Positions 9,387-17,334 of a stretch of 64,000 nucleotides of DNA are shown here, one piece after another; within the stretch, counting starts at the first letter, position 1; every line of letters starts with the position of its first letter. Location: assembly GCF_039727615.1 (NCBI RefSeq), contig NZ_CP152474.1, forward strand, positions 806,001 through 870,000, in the 5' to 3' direction. Below the pieces are notes generated by a model, which had not been told where the DNA came from, searched no databases, and was given only the letters and a program-made list of their open reading frames with translations. The position numbers and the translations under genes were made by a program. The DNA comes from Leclercia sp. S52. GTDB lineage: Bacteria > Pseudomonadota > Gammaproteobacteria > Enterobacterales > Enterobacteriaceae.

Positions 9387-11006
9387 TTAACGATGACGTA
9401 ATTCACGGTGTTCACCGCCGCCCCGGCGTTCAGACATCTGGGCTCGGCCGCCGCTGCGCTGTTCGAGGTTGCGGGTCGACTGCTGACGGCTTTGCATCCC
9501 ACGCTGCTGCTGCGCCTGCCAGTTGGCCGAGCGGCTGTCGTTGCCGCTGAGGGCGTTGGCCCGCTGGTGCGTCTGCGTGGATCGCTGCCGGGTCTGCTCG
9601 GTACGCTGCTGCGGCTGTGCCTTGCGGGTGGTCTCCTGACGTGCCGCCGTACGCTGGGTATCGCGCTGGGTATTGTTTGCCTTTTTTGTCGTTTGCGGGC
9701 GATCGTTGTCGTATCCCCGGTAGTTATTGCGTTGGGAGATTTGATTCAGCTGCTGGTTTGCCGCCTGACGCTGCCCGTCACGGGTGACCGGACGCGCGGT
9801 CTGGGAGAGGTTTTTGCCCGTTGAGCGCTCCATCTGGCTCATTGCTGCCTGGCGCTGAGCGTCGCGGTTGACGGTCCCTTGTGGTGTCGTGAGGCTGGCG
9901 TTAGCGGTCCGGCGCACTGCGGTGTTGTTCTGCGGATAGCGGTTATTCAACTGGCTGGTGGCGTAGGGTACGCCGCCGCGATAGGCCGGATTATGCTGCC
10001 AGCCGCGGTTGGCATCGGTCAGACGCTCACCGCTGATCTTATTGAAGTTGTCCACGTTGATATTGATGTTGTTATCGCCGTTACGTGAATATCCGCCGTG
10101 ATGATCCCCGTCATGATGGTCATGATCCCAGTCGTCATCGTCATCCCAGTCGATATTGCTGAAGATGGCGTAAGTCGTGGCGACCCCGAGGCTGAAGCCC
10201 AGCCCTTTGACCAGGCTGTCGGTGAACTGCTCCCCCGGAGGCGGTGGCAAATAGACCGGCGGATAGCTGGTATTAGGCCAGGTACCGTAAACCGTGCTGG
10301 GGTTGTAGGTCGGGACATACACCACCTGCGGATCCGCGGATTCAATCTTGATCACCGTCGGGGCAGGAGTTGATGTCGACGTTGAGGTTGAGGTTGAAGT
10401 TGAGGTCGAAGTAGAGGCTTTTGGCGGTTCGGTTTTCGCCACCGTGGTCACCGTCTGTTGCGGCGTGGACTGCAGCGCGCCGGTCTGTTGCGCCAGCAGA
10501 CGTAAGCGCTGAACGGAGTCCATCACATCCTTCGGCTGGGCAAGAAACGCGTCGCCCAGATTCTGCACCCACGGCGGGTTTTCCCCCATCAGCGACATCA
10601 GCTGTGGGAAGGCGACCAGCGATTTGACGCTCGGATCCCAGGGCTGCCCCGCCACGGCCTGAACCGCCGCATCCCCCTGCATCTTCGGATTGTCCCGCGA
10701 CCACTGGGCTGCCTGGATCACGTTCGCCGGATAGGTGGCGGCCATCAAAACCTGCGACAGCAGTGCGTCCGGATAGAGGGCCACCGGGGCGACCCACTGA
10801 TCGATTTGCGCTGCGGTGTAGGCCACCGGCACCTGAGGCGCTGCCGCCGGAGCGGTTTGCGCTGTCGGCGCGGGCTGCATGGCAGGTGTTGGTGGCTGAG
10901 TGATGGTATCCGTTGCGCGGCTATTAACGTACACAACGCCAGATGCGGCTAATAGCCCGGCGCTACATATGAGAGCAAGCAGATGAGGCTTAAGAGGCAA
11001 CTTCAT
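9387..11006 (-). CDS. yacH: DUF3300 envelope protein, YacH-like
   Basis: 539 residues. A hydrophobic N-terminal segment (about 8-28) is a signal peptide or anchor. The DUF3300 domain (about 65-260) has the family patterns WVAPVALYPDALLSQVLMAATYP and VVYVPTYNPSTVYG. A Ser/Thr repeat tract lies near residues 197-213, then an acidic/His stretch (DDDDDWDHDHHDGDHHGG) that could bind metal, then a basic Gln/Arg-rich, low-complexity tail. Shorter than E. coli YacH (about 617), which differs in its repeats. Sits 11 bp before the DUF2950 gene; function unknown, possibly cell-wall or envelope associated. Confidence 0.8.
   Translation of the reverse strand: MKLPLKPHLLALICSAGLLAASGVVYVNSRATDTITQPPTPAMQPAPTAQTAPAAAPQVPVAYTAAQIDQWVAPVALYPDALLSQVLMAATYPANVIQAAQWSRDNPKMQGDAAVQAVAGQPWDPSVKSLVAFPQLMSLMGENPPWVQNLGDAFLAQPKDVMDSVQRLRLLAQQTGALQSTPQQTVTTVAKTEPPKASTSTSTSTSTSTSTSTPAPTVIKIESADPQVVYVPTYNPSTVYGTWPNTSYPPVYLPPPPGEQFTDSLVKGLGFSLGVATTYAIFSNIDWDDDDDWDHDHHDGDHHGGYSRNGDNNININVDNFNKISGERLTDANRGWQHNPAYRGGVPYATSQLNNRYPQNNTAVRRTANASLTTPQGTVNRDAQRQAAMSQMERSTGKNLSQTARPVTRDGQRQAANQQLNQISQRNNYRGYDNDRPQTTKKANNTQRDTQRTAARQETTRKAQPQQRTEQTRQRSTQTHQRANALSGNDSRSANWQAQQQRGMQSRQQSTRNLEQRSGGRAQMSERRGGGEHRELRHR
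10366..10419. repeat. Hexanucleotide repeat tract in yacH
   Basis: Imperfect GTTGAG/GTTGAA hexamers, about seven copies on the + strand, encode the alternating Ser-Thr tract of YacH. Each unit is in frame, so slippage would change tract length without breaking the reading frame. Confidence 0.7.
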
Positions 11007-11208
11007 AATAAGACTCCGACGAGAGCGAGGCCGTAAGGCGTTTACGTTGCCGCGAGTATATGCACCCGGGTATTACTTTTTTTGACTTAAACTGGGAACT
11101 GTCCCGAATGGCCGGATAAAGAGTGTGAGCAATTATTACACAGATTATATCCGATTGTGCAAAAGCCGTTGGGGTATTCAAATGGCCGCTCTTGCGAGCG
11201 GCCAGTAG
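11007..11208 (-). other. yacH upstream region
   Basis: Non-coding. On the minus strand TATACT (near 11052-11057) is a possible -10 for yacH but no good -35 stands before it. A stem GGCCGCTC-TTGC-GAGCGGCC (11184-11203) lies just past the stop of the small ORF at 11209-11325 and could end its transcript, although no clear U-run follows. Confidence 0.4.
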
Positions 11209-11325
11209 CTAGTTGCCGAGGTTAATCACAAACAGCACTGTGATGTCGGATATGCTCCAGCCACCGTGTAGTGCCGTCAGCAGTAAACCGATCACAACGA
11301 TCAGCGTATAGAATCGCATCTCCAT
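11209..11325 (-). CDS. 38-residue hydrophobic peptide, toxin-like candidate
   Basis: Small ORF: Met-Glu-Met-Arg-Phe-Tyr start, one hydrophobic segment (about residues 5-19, TLIVVIGLLLTAL) and a second moderately hydrophobic stretch (ITVLFVINL, 28-36). The ATG at 11325 has an AAAGGAA ribosome-binding site at 7-8 nt spacing. A second ATG two codons later lacks such spacing. The leader has an 8-bp-arm inverted repeat (11346-11353 with 11401-11408). A divergent structured RNA candidate carries a 13-nt exact repeat complementary to this leader. Size, hydrophobicity and context resemble type I toxins such as TisB, ShoB or DinQ; I do not recognise the family. It may instead be an ordinary small membrane protein or not expressed. 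Confidence 0.4.
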   Translation of the reverse strand: MEMRFYTLIVVIGLLLTALHGGWSISDITVLFVINLGN

Positions 11326-11345
11326 TGCGAGCGTTCCTTTGCAGG

Positions 11346-11408
11346 CTACGCGGGTTCATTCTTCACCGGGAAAGGCAGAACCAGGCAAATAAGTGTATTG
11401 CCGCGTAG
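11346..11408 (-). promoter_or_regulatory. Inverted repeat in leader of the small peptide gene
   Basis: CTACGCGG (11346-11353) and CCGCGTAG (11401-11408) are exact complements with a 47-nt loop, located 21-83 nt upstream of the small ORF start on the minus strand. The right arm overlaps the copy of the 13-nt repeat at 11392-11404, so RNA pairing there would compete with this stem. Confidence 0.5.
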
Positions 11409-11419
11409 GTTACTGAACT

Positions 11420-11684
11420 GCTCCCGGGCCCGGTGACTGGTTGCTACACCAGCGAAGCAGGCCGGGAGCAACAGTATTACAGTCGCTACAGGCTGAGAAG
11501 GATGGAAACGCAGTTACATCCTTTTTCATTCGATACTGGATGGCGGCTCGTAAAAGCTAAACAGGGGCTTGCAGATTTACTGCCTCAGGAGCATTATTTG
11601 TGTCGAGTGTATTGCCGCAAATCTGCCAACCCGGTGTGCTACCACCGCAAGGCAACAAAATAACCGCTTAAGGGCGGTTTTTTT
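11420..11684 (+). ncRNA. Candidate structured transcript divergent from the small peptide gene
   Basis: On the + strand a stem GCTCCCGG/CCGGGAGC (11420-11427 with 11462-11469) encloses a smaller CTGGT/ACCAG stem. Downstream lie AGTGTATTGCCGC (11606-11618), a GGTG-TGCTA-CACC-type hairpin near 11633-11646 and a terminator. The 13-mer is an exact copy of 11392-11404, so this RNA could pair with the leader of the opposite-strand peptide mRNA. The 5' end and promoter are not evident. A 76-codon reading frame (GTG 11433 to TAA 11661-11663) ending just before the terminator is an alternative explanation, but it lacks a ribosome-binding site. Confidence 0.35.
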
Positions 11685-11686
11685 GT
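11662..11686 (+). terminator. Terminator upstream of acnB
   Basis: AACCGCT-TAA-GGGCGGTT followed by a T-run. No annotated + strand gene ends here, which argues for a transcript within 11400-11660. Confidence 0.7.
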
Positions 11687-11768
11687 GTCCAAAATTCTTC
11701 CCGCCTCGCCGCTATACCATGCTTAACGATTCAGCAAACAATTTAATGTTGCTTTTTTTGTAAACGGA

Positions 11769-11817
11769 TTAACACTGTGTGAAAATCCTGCTATGCTGCC
11801 CGACGCGGTATCGGGCA
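11769..11817 (+). promoter_or_regulatory. acnB promoter with dyad at the start point
   Basis: TTAACA (11769-11774), 17-bp spacer, TATGCT (11792-11797). A dyad TGCCCGA-N7-TCGGGCA (11797-11817) covers the expected start site and could be an operator or a 5'-end hairpin of the mRNA. The untranslated leader would be about 95 nt. Confidence 0.6.
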
Positions 11818-11897
11818 TTTACCCTACAAACTGCTGTCTCACAGGAGCGTGAAGAGAACGCCGGCCGCATATGACAATGAGAGCGAGGAGAACCGTC

Positions 11898-14495
11898 GTG
11901 CTAGAAGAATACCGTAAGCACGTAGCAGAACGTGCCGCCGAGGGGATTGTACCGAAACCCTTAGATGCTACCCAGATGGCTGGGCTCGTCGAGCTGCTGA
12001 AGAATCCGCCTAAAGGCGAAGAAGAATTCCTGTTAGATCTGTTGATCAACCGTGTACCGCCAGGCGTCGATGAAGCCGCCTACGTCAAAGCCGGTTTCCT
12101 TGCTGCGATTGCCAAAGGCGACGCAACCTCCCCACTGGTTACCCCTGAAAAAGCGATTGAACTGCTCGGCACCATGCAGGGTGGTTATAACATTCATCCG
12201 CTGATTGATGCGCTGGACAGCGACACGCTGGCACCGATTGCTGCCAAAGCCCTGTCCCATACGCTACTGATGTTCGATAACTTCTACGACGTAGAAGAGA
12301 AAGCGAAAGCGGGCAACAGCTACGCGAAGCAGGTCATGCAGTCCTGGGCTGATGCCGAATGGTTCCTGAGCCGGCCTGCGCTGGCGGAAAAAATGACCGT
12401 CACCGTCTTCAAAGTGACTGGCGAAACCAACACCGATGACCTCTCTCCGGCGCCGGATGCCTGGTCACGCCCGGATATCCCACTGCACGCCCTGGCGATG
12501 CTGAAAAACGCCCGTGAAGGCATTGAGCCGGATCAGCCGGGTGCCGTAGGCCCGATCAAACAGATCGAAGCGCTGCAGCAGAAAGGTTTCCCGCTGGCCT
12601 ACGTTGGTGACGTGGTCGGTACCGGTTCTTCCCGTAAATCCGCGACCAACTCCGTGCTGTGGTTTATGGGCGATGATATCCCTCACGTGCCGAACAAGCG
12701 CGGCGGTGGTCTGTGCCTCGGTGGCAAAATTGCGCCTATCTTCTTCAACACCATGGAAGATGCTGGCGCACTGCCAATCGAAGTGGACGTGAATAACCTG
12801 AACATGGGCGACGTGATTGACGTTTACCCGTTCAAAGGCGAAGTGCGTAACCACGAAACCAACGAACTGCTGGCCAGCTTCGAGCTGAAAACCGACGTGC
12901 TGATCGACGAAGTGCGTGCCGGTGGCCGTATCCCGCTGATCATCGGCCGTGGCCTGACCACCAAAGCGCGTGAAGCGCTGGGTCTGCCGCACAGCGACGT
13001 ATTCCGTCAGGCGAAAGACGTGGCCGAAAGCAACCGTGGTTACTCTCTGGCGCAGAAAATGGTTGGCCGCGCCTGCGGCGTAGCCGGTATCCGTCCGGGT
13101 GCCTACTGCGAGCCGAAGATGACCTCCGTGGGCTCTCAGGACACCACCGGTCCAATGACCCGTGACGAACTGAAAGACCTGGCGTGCCTGGGCTTCTCGT
13201 CTGACCTGGTGATGCAGTCCTTCTGCCATACCGCGGCCTATCCAAAGCCGGTTGACGTGACTACCCACCACACGCTGCCGGACTTCATCATGAACCGCGG
13301 CGGTGTCTCCCTGCGTCCGGGTGATGGCGTTATCCACTCCTGGCTGAACCGCATGCTGCTCCCGGATACAGTGGGTACCGGTGGTGACTCCCACACCCGT
13401 TTCCCGATTGGGATCTCCTTCCCGGCGGGCTCCGGCCTGGTGGCCTTTGCCGCTGCGACGGGCGTAATGCCGCTGGACATGCCGGAATCCGTGCTGGTGC
13501 GTTTCAAAGGCAAAATGCAGCCGGGCATCACCCTGCGTGACCTGGTGCATGCGATCCCGCTGTACGCGATCAAACAGGGTCTGCTGACCGTTGAGAAGAA
13601 AGGTAAGAAGAACATCTTCTCTGGCCGCATTCTCGAGATCGAAGGTCTGCCGGATCTGAAAGTGGAGCAGGCGTTCGAACTGACCGATGCCTCCGCTGAG
13701 CGTTCCGCTGCGGGCTGTACCATCAAGCTGAACCAGGCGCCGATCGAAGAGTATCTGACCTCCAACATCGTGCTGCTGAAGTGGATGATTGCTGAAGGCT
13801 ACGGCGACCGTCGTACCCTGGAGCGTCGTATTCAGGGCATGGAGAAATGGCTGGCGGATCCACAGCTGCTGGAAGCCGATGCTGACGCAGAATACGCGGC
13901 AGTGATCGACATCGATCTGGCCGACATCAAAGAGCCAATCCTGTGTGCGCCGAACGATCCGGACGACGCGCGCCTGCTCTCTGACGTGCAGGGCGACAAG
14001 ATTGACGAAGTGTTCATCGGCTCCTGCATGACCAACATCGGTCACTTCCGTGCTGCCGGTAAGCTGCTGGATACCCACAAAGGCCAGCTGCCGACCCGTC
14101 TGTGGGTGGCACCGCCAACCCGTATGGACGCGGCACAGCTGACCGAAGAGGGTTACTACAGCGTGTTCGGTAAGAGCGGGGCGCGTATCGAAATCCCTGG
14201 CTGTTCCCTGTGTATGGGTAACCAGGCGCGCGTGGCTGACGGTGCGACGGTGGTCTCCACCTCAACCCGTAACTTCCCGAACCGTTTAGGTACCGGGGCA
14301 AACGTCTACCTGGCCTCTGCGGAGCTGGCGGCGGTTGCGGCGCTGATTGGCAAACTGCCAACGCCGGAGGAGTATCAGACCTTCGTGGCGCAGGTAGATA
14401 AGACGGCGGTAGATACCTATCGCTATCTGAACTTCGACCAGCTGTCTCAGTACACCGAGAAGGCTGACGGGGTTATCTTCCAGACGGCAGTGTAA
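11898..14495 (+). CDS. acnB: Aconitate hydratase B
   Basis: Main TCA-cycle aconitase: citrate to isocitrate through cis-aconitate, with a [4Fe-4S] cluster; also 2-methyl-cis-aconitate hydration. The GTG at 11898 is chosen: GAGGAG stands 7 nt before it and it gives exactly 865 residues, the E. coli length ([15 protein letters not shown]). An upstream in-frame ATG at 11871 would add nine residues that do not match. N-terminal HEAT-like domain (about 1-160), then the swivel domain, then the catalytic domains; cluster cysteines are in [10 protein letters not shown] and GCSLCMGNQ near 710, 769 and 772. Monocistronic with a strong 3' palindrome. Confidence 0.97.
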   Translation: MLEEYRKHVAERAAEGIVPKPLDATQMAGLVELLKNPPKGEEEFLLDLLINRVPPGVDEAAYVKAGFLAAIAKGDATSPLVTPEKAIELLGTMQGGYNIHPLIDALDSDTLAPIAAKALSHTLLMFDNFYDVEEKAKAGNSYAKQVMQSWADAEWFLSRPALAEKMTVTVFKVTGETNTDDLSPAPDAWSRPDIPLHALAMLKNAREGIEPDQPGAVGPIKQIEALQQKGFPLAYVGDVVGTGSSRKSATNSVLWFMGDDIPHVPNKRGGGLCLGGKIAPIFFNTMEDAGALPIEVDVNNLNMGDVIDVYPFKGEVRNHETNELLASFELKTDVLIDEVRAGGRIPLIIGRGLTTKAREALGLPHSDVFRQAKDVAESNRGYSLAQKMVGRACGVAGIRPGAYCEPKMTSVGSQDTTGPMTRDELKDLACLGFSSDLVMQSFCHTAAYPKPVDVTTHHTLPDFIMNRGGVSLRPGDGVIHSWLNRMLLPDTVGTGGDSHTRFPIGISFPAGSGLVAFAAATGVMPLDMPESVLVRFKGKMQPGITLRDLVHAIPLYAIKQGLLTVEKKGKKNIFSGRILEIEGLPDLKVEQAFELTDASAERSAAGCTIKLNQAPIEEYLTSNIVLLKWMIAEGYGDRRTLERRIQGMEKWLADPQLLEADADAEYAAVIDIDLADIKEPILCAPNDPDDARLLSDVQGDKIDEVFIGSCMTNIGHFRAAGKLLDTHKGQLPTRLWVAPPTRMDAAQLTEEGYYSVFGKSGARIEIPGCSLCMGNQARVADGATVVSTSTRNFPNRLGTGANVYLASAELAAVAALIGKLPTPEEYQTFVAQVDKTAVDTYRYLNFDQLSQYTEKADGVIFQTAV

Positions 14496-14500
14496 AACCC

Positions 14501-14593
14501 AACCCCTCACCCCCAGCCCCTCTCCCCAAAGGGGCGAGGGGGGGACCAGTTCCCTCTCCCCTTTGGGGAGAGGGTTAGGGTGAGGGGCTTTTT
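14501..14593 (+). terminator. Large GC-rich palindrome and terminator after acnB
   Basis: Left arm CCCCTCACCCCCAGCCCCTC and right arm GAGAGGGTTAGGGTGAGGGG pair across an inner CCCCAAAGGGG, then a T-run follows. The arms belong to the same family as the palindromes at 18.9, 36.1 and 45.1 kb. Confidence 0.75.
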
Positions 14594-14679
14594 TTATTTT
14601 CATTCCTTCCACGCGTTCCGCTTTTTTTCTTCCTCGCTGCTGCGATAATTACTGCAAGGGCTTTGCAGAGGAAAATACT

Positions 14680-15042
14680 ATGGATTACGAATTTCTGCGT
14701 GATATCACCGGGGTGGTGAAAGTGCGTATGTCGATGGGCCACGAAGTGGTCGGTCACTGGTTCAATGAGGAAGTGAAAGAGAACCTGAGCCTGCTCGATG
14801 AAGTGGAGCAGGCTGCGCGCACGGTAAAAGGCAGTGAACGATCCTGGCAACGCACCGGGCATGAATACACATTGTGGATGGATGGCGAAGAGGTGATGGT
14901 GCGCGCCAACCAGCTGGAGTTTTCCGGTGACGAGATGGAAGAGGGGATGAACTACTACGATGAAGAGAGCCTGTCACTGTGTGGCGTGGAGGACTTCCTT
15001 CAGGTGGTGGCGGCCTATCGCGATTTCATGAAGCAGAAGTAA
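14680..15042 (+). CDS. yacL: UPF0231 protein YacL
   Basis: 120 residues, the usual length of the UPF0231 family, nearly the same as E. coli YacL. Acidic, no signal peptide, no membrane segment, hence cytosolic. No enzymatic motif is visible and the function is not known. Start ATG at 14680 follows AGAGGAAAA. Single gene between acnB and the converging speED operon. Confidence 0.93.
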   Translation: MDYEFLRDITGVVKVRMSMGHEVVGHWFNEEVKENLSLLDEVEQAARTVKGSERSWQRTGHEYTLWMDGEEVMVRANQLEFSGDEMEEGMNYYDEESLSLCGVEDFLQVVAAYRDFMKQK

Positions 15043-15072
15043 TATCCGGAGCGTCCCTGCTCCGTACGCATC

Positions 15073-15867
15073 TTATACGGCCGGAATGTTGCGGCCGTAG
15101 TAAATTTCGCGCATCTCTTTCCACAGCAGGTCAGTAATGACCTTGCGCTCATCTTCGCTTAAATCTTCCGGCCGGGTATGGAACATGTAGTGCTTCAGGT
15201 CGAACTCCTTCAGCAGCATCTTGGTATGGAAGATATTTTCCTGATAGACGTTTACATCCACCATGTCATACAGCGATTTCATATCGTCGGACATGAAGTT
15301 CTGAATCGAGTTAATTTCATGATCGATAAAGTGCTTCATGCCGTTGATATCACGGGTGAAACCACGCACGCGGTAATCGATAGTCACGATATCGGACTCG
15401 AGTTGATGAATTAAGTAATTCAGCGCGTTGAGGGGCGAAATCACACCGCAGGTCGATACTTCAATATCGGCACGGAAGGTACACAGCCCGCCTTCCGGAT
15501 GACTCTCCGGGTAGGTGTGCACGCAGATATGGCTCTTATCGAGATGGGCTACCACCGCGTCCGGCAGCGGGCCGGGGCGCTCGGTGTGGTCGATAAGGGT
15601 GGGGTCAACCGGCTCCTCGCTGACCAGAATGGTGACGCTGGCGCCCTGGGGTTCATAATCCTGACGGGCAATGTTCAGGATATTGGCGCCGATAATGGAG
15701 CAGGTTTCTGACAGGATCTCGGTCAGTCGGTTGGCGTTATAGAGTTCATCGATATAGGCGATATAACCATCGCGCTCTTCCGCCGTTTTGACATAGCAGA
15801 TATCGTAAATACAAAAACTCAGGCTTTTGGTCAGGTTGTTAAAGCCATGCAGTTTCAGCTTTTTCAA
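15073..15867 (-). CDS. speD: S-adenosylmethionine decarboxylase proenzyme SpeD
   Basis: Makes decarboxylated S-adenosylmethionine, the aminopropyl donor for spermidine. The pyruvoyl cofactor forms by self-cleavage between K111 and S112 in [17 protein letters not shown], which is intact. The TTG at 15867 is chosen: it lies just after the AGGGGGG ribosome-binding site and gives 264 residues ([11 protein letters not shown]), the E. coli length. As the bases stand, this frame is open upstream into speE, giving a 552-codon SpeE-SpeD fusion, because a G-run at 15876-15881 has six instead of five bases. With five, speE stops with TGA just before this start and the genes are coupled as usual. Confidence 0.93.
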   Translation of the reverse strand: MKKLKLHGFNNLTKSLSFCIYDICYVKTAEERDGYIAYIDELYNANRLTEILSETCSIIGANILNIARQDYEPQGASVTILVSEEPVDPTLIDHTERPGPLPDAVVAHLDKSHICVHTYPESHPEGGLCTFRADIEVSTCGVISPLNALNYLIHQLESDIVTIDYRVRGFTRDINGMKHFIDHEINSIQNFMSDDMKSLYDMVDVNVYQENIFHTKMLLKEFDLKHYMFHTRPEDLSEDERKVITDLLWKEMREIYYGRNIPAV

Positions 15868-15872
15868 TTCAT

Positions 15873-16731
15873 TCACCCCCCTCAGAGCATCCTGCAAATA
15901 TTGCGGTAAGGCAAAGGCTGCGGTATGGACGGCCGGATTGTAATAACGACAGGTTAAGTTTGCGTGCTGGAAGCGCGCCTGAATGATGCCGGTAGAGAGA
16001 TGGCGCAGAGCTTCGTTATCCGTCGCCCAGGCAAAGGTCATCACGCCGCCGTAGTAGGTCGGGATCGCCGCCTGGTAGAAGCTCACATCGGTAAAGTAAT
16101 GGCTCAGCTTACGGTGGCTGTCGATAGCCTCATCTTGCTGCAGGAAGCAGACGCCGTTCTGGGCGACAAAGACCCCGCCAGGGTTCAGGCAGCGTTTGCA
16201 GCCTTCATAGAACGCCGAGGTAAACAGACTTTCACCCGGCCCAATCGGATCGGTGCAATCGGAGATGATCACATCAAAGGTCTGCGTCGTCTGGTTAACA
16301 AAATTGACGCCGTCGTCGATCACCAACGTGAAACGCGGATCGTCGTAGCTTCCGGCATTGTGATTAGGCAGATACTGGCGGCAGAAGGAGACCACGCCAG
16401 CGTCGATCTCTACCATGGTGATGCTTTCAATGCTTTTGTGGCGGGAGACTTCGCGCAGCATGGCGCCGTCGCCGCCGCCGATGATCAGCACATGTTTCGC
16501 ATTGCCGTGGGCCAGCAGCGGAACGTGGGTCATCATCTCATGATAAATGAATTCATCACGCTCGGTGGTTTGCACCACGCCATCCAGCGCCATCACCCGG
16601 CCAAAAGCCGCGTTTTCGAAAATGATCAGATCCTGATGATCGGTTTTCTCATGATAGAGCACGTTATCAATGGCAAAGTACTGTCCAAACTGGTCATGCA
16701 GCGTTTCATGCCACATTTTCTTTTCGGCCAT
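15873..16731 (-). CDS. speE: Spermidine synthase SpeE (stop lost by a homopolymer insertion)
   Basis: Transfers the aminopropyl group from decarboxylated SAM to putrescine, giving spermidine. About 285 residues (E. coli 288) with the nucleotide-binding [13 protein letters not shown] (82-94) and the catalytic [11 protein letters not shown]. Start ATG at 16731 follows a near-perfect AAAGGAGGT. The reading frame runs without a stop into speD; deleting one G from the run at 15876-15881 gives ...DALRG-stop and leaves speD on its own TTG. The end given here assumes that correction. Operon order yacC-speE-speD as in E. coli. Confidence 0.9.
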
Positions 16732-16841
16732 GGGATGATACCTCCTTTGTTAACACCCGGTTAAAACGGGCGAAACATCATAGCTAACAATGACCGTGGT
16801 TGCACGGCCATCTGTTCAGCAATCGGGCATCGGGAGGGGAG

Positions 16842-17189
16842 TTACTTAACGTAGGCAAGCAGGCTCAGCGAATCGCGAGCCAGGGCTTTACATTTTTTTG
16901 CCGTGGGAATGCCGATGCCGCTGAGATCGCGGTAGCTGTCTTCACCGAGGGTTTTCATATCGAAACTGTCGTAGTTGCTCAGGTCCCACTGGTTCTGTTG
17001 AGCAAAGAAGACCAGCGCGCGACGAATCTGACCGTTAGGTAAATTCTGGTAGCCACAGTCGTTTTTCAGGAATACAAACACCGCCGTTAAATCCGCCATA
17101 TCTTCGGCTTCATTTTCACTCAGCGCATAGCTGTTTGCGCAACTCATCATCAGGGTGCTGAACAGGATTGTTCGGAAAAACGTCTTCAT
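16842..17189 (-). CDS. yacC: Small secreted protein YacC
   Basis: 115 residues, identical in length to E. coli YacC. Signal peptide [22 protein letters not shown] (about 22) predicts a periplasmic protein. Two Cys remain in the mature part (KNDCGYQN and AKKCKALA) and could form a disulfide. The ATG at 17189 is chosen over longer in-frame starts because only it begins the signal peptide. Upstream of speE on the same strand; divergent from cueO. The fold and function are unknown; the context suggests only co-transcription with spermidine genes. Confidence 0.9.
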   Translation of the reverse strand: MKTFFRTILFSTLMMSCANSYALSENEAEDMADLTAVFVFLKNDCGYQNLPNGQIRRALVFFAQQNQWDLSNYDSFDMKTLGEDSYRDLSGIGIPTAKKCKALARDSLSLLAYVK

Positions 17190-17269
17190 TGCTTCTACCA
17201 ATACGTCACGGAAATTCAACGTTAGCACACTTCCCGCCGGTGCGACGATCTTTATTATTTCCGCTTTTC

Positions 17270-17300
17270 TTGACCTTCCGGCAAGGGGAGGGTTTATGCT
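17270..17300 (+). promoter_or_regulatory. CueR-type copper-inducible promoter of cueO
   Basis: TTGACC (-35, 17270-17275) and TATGCT (-10, 17295-17300) are 19 bp apart, the long spacer that MerR-family activators need. The dyad ACCTTCC-N7-GGAGGGT lies inside the spacer and matches CueR sites of E. coli cueO and copA. Confidence 0.88.
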
Positions 17301-17334
17301 CATGACATCGACTGCTGCGAATAAGGAGATGAAC

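Noticed and set aside
11569..11763. Open frame of 64 codons running through the orphan terminator
   Set aside because: It crosses a clear terminator hairpin, has no ribosome-binding site and its tail is low-complexity.
15073..16731. A natural bifunctional SpeE-SpeD enzyme
   Set aside because: Depends on one extra G in a homopolymer, in a sequence with seven other such insertions, one of them in essential tsf.
17155..17334. N-terminal extension of CueO
   Set aside because: It would overlap the CueR promoter and displace the twin-arginine signal peptide.
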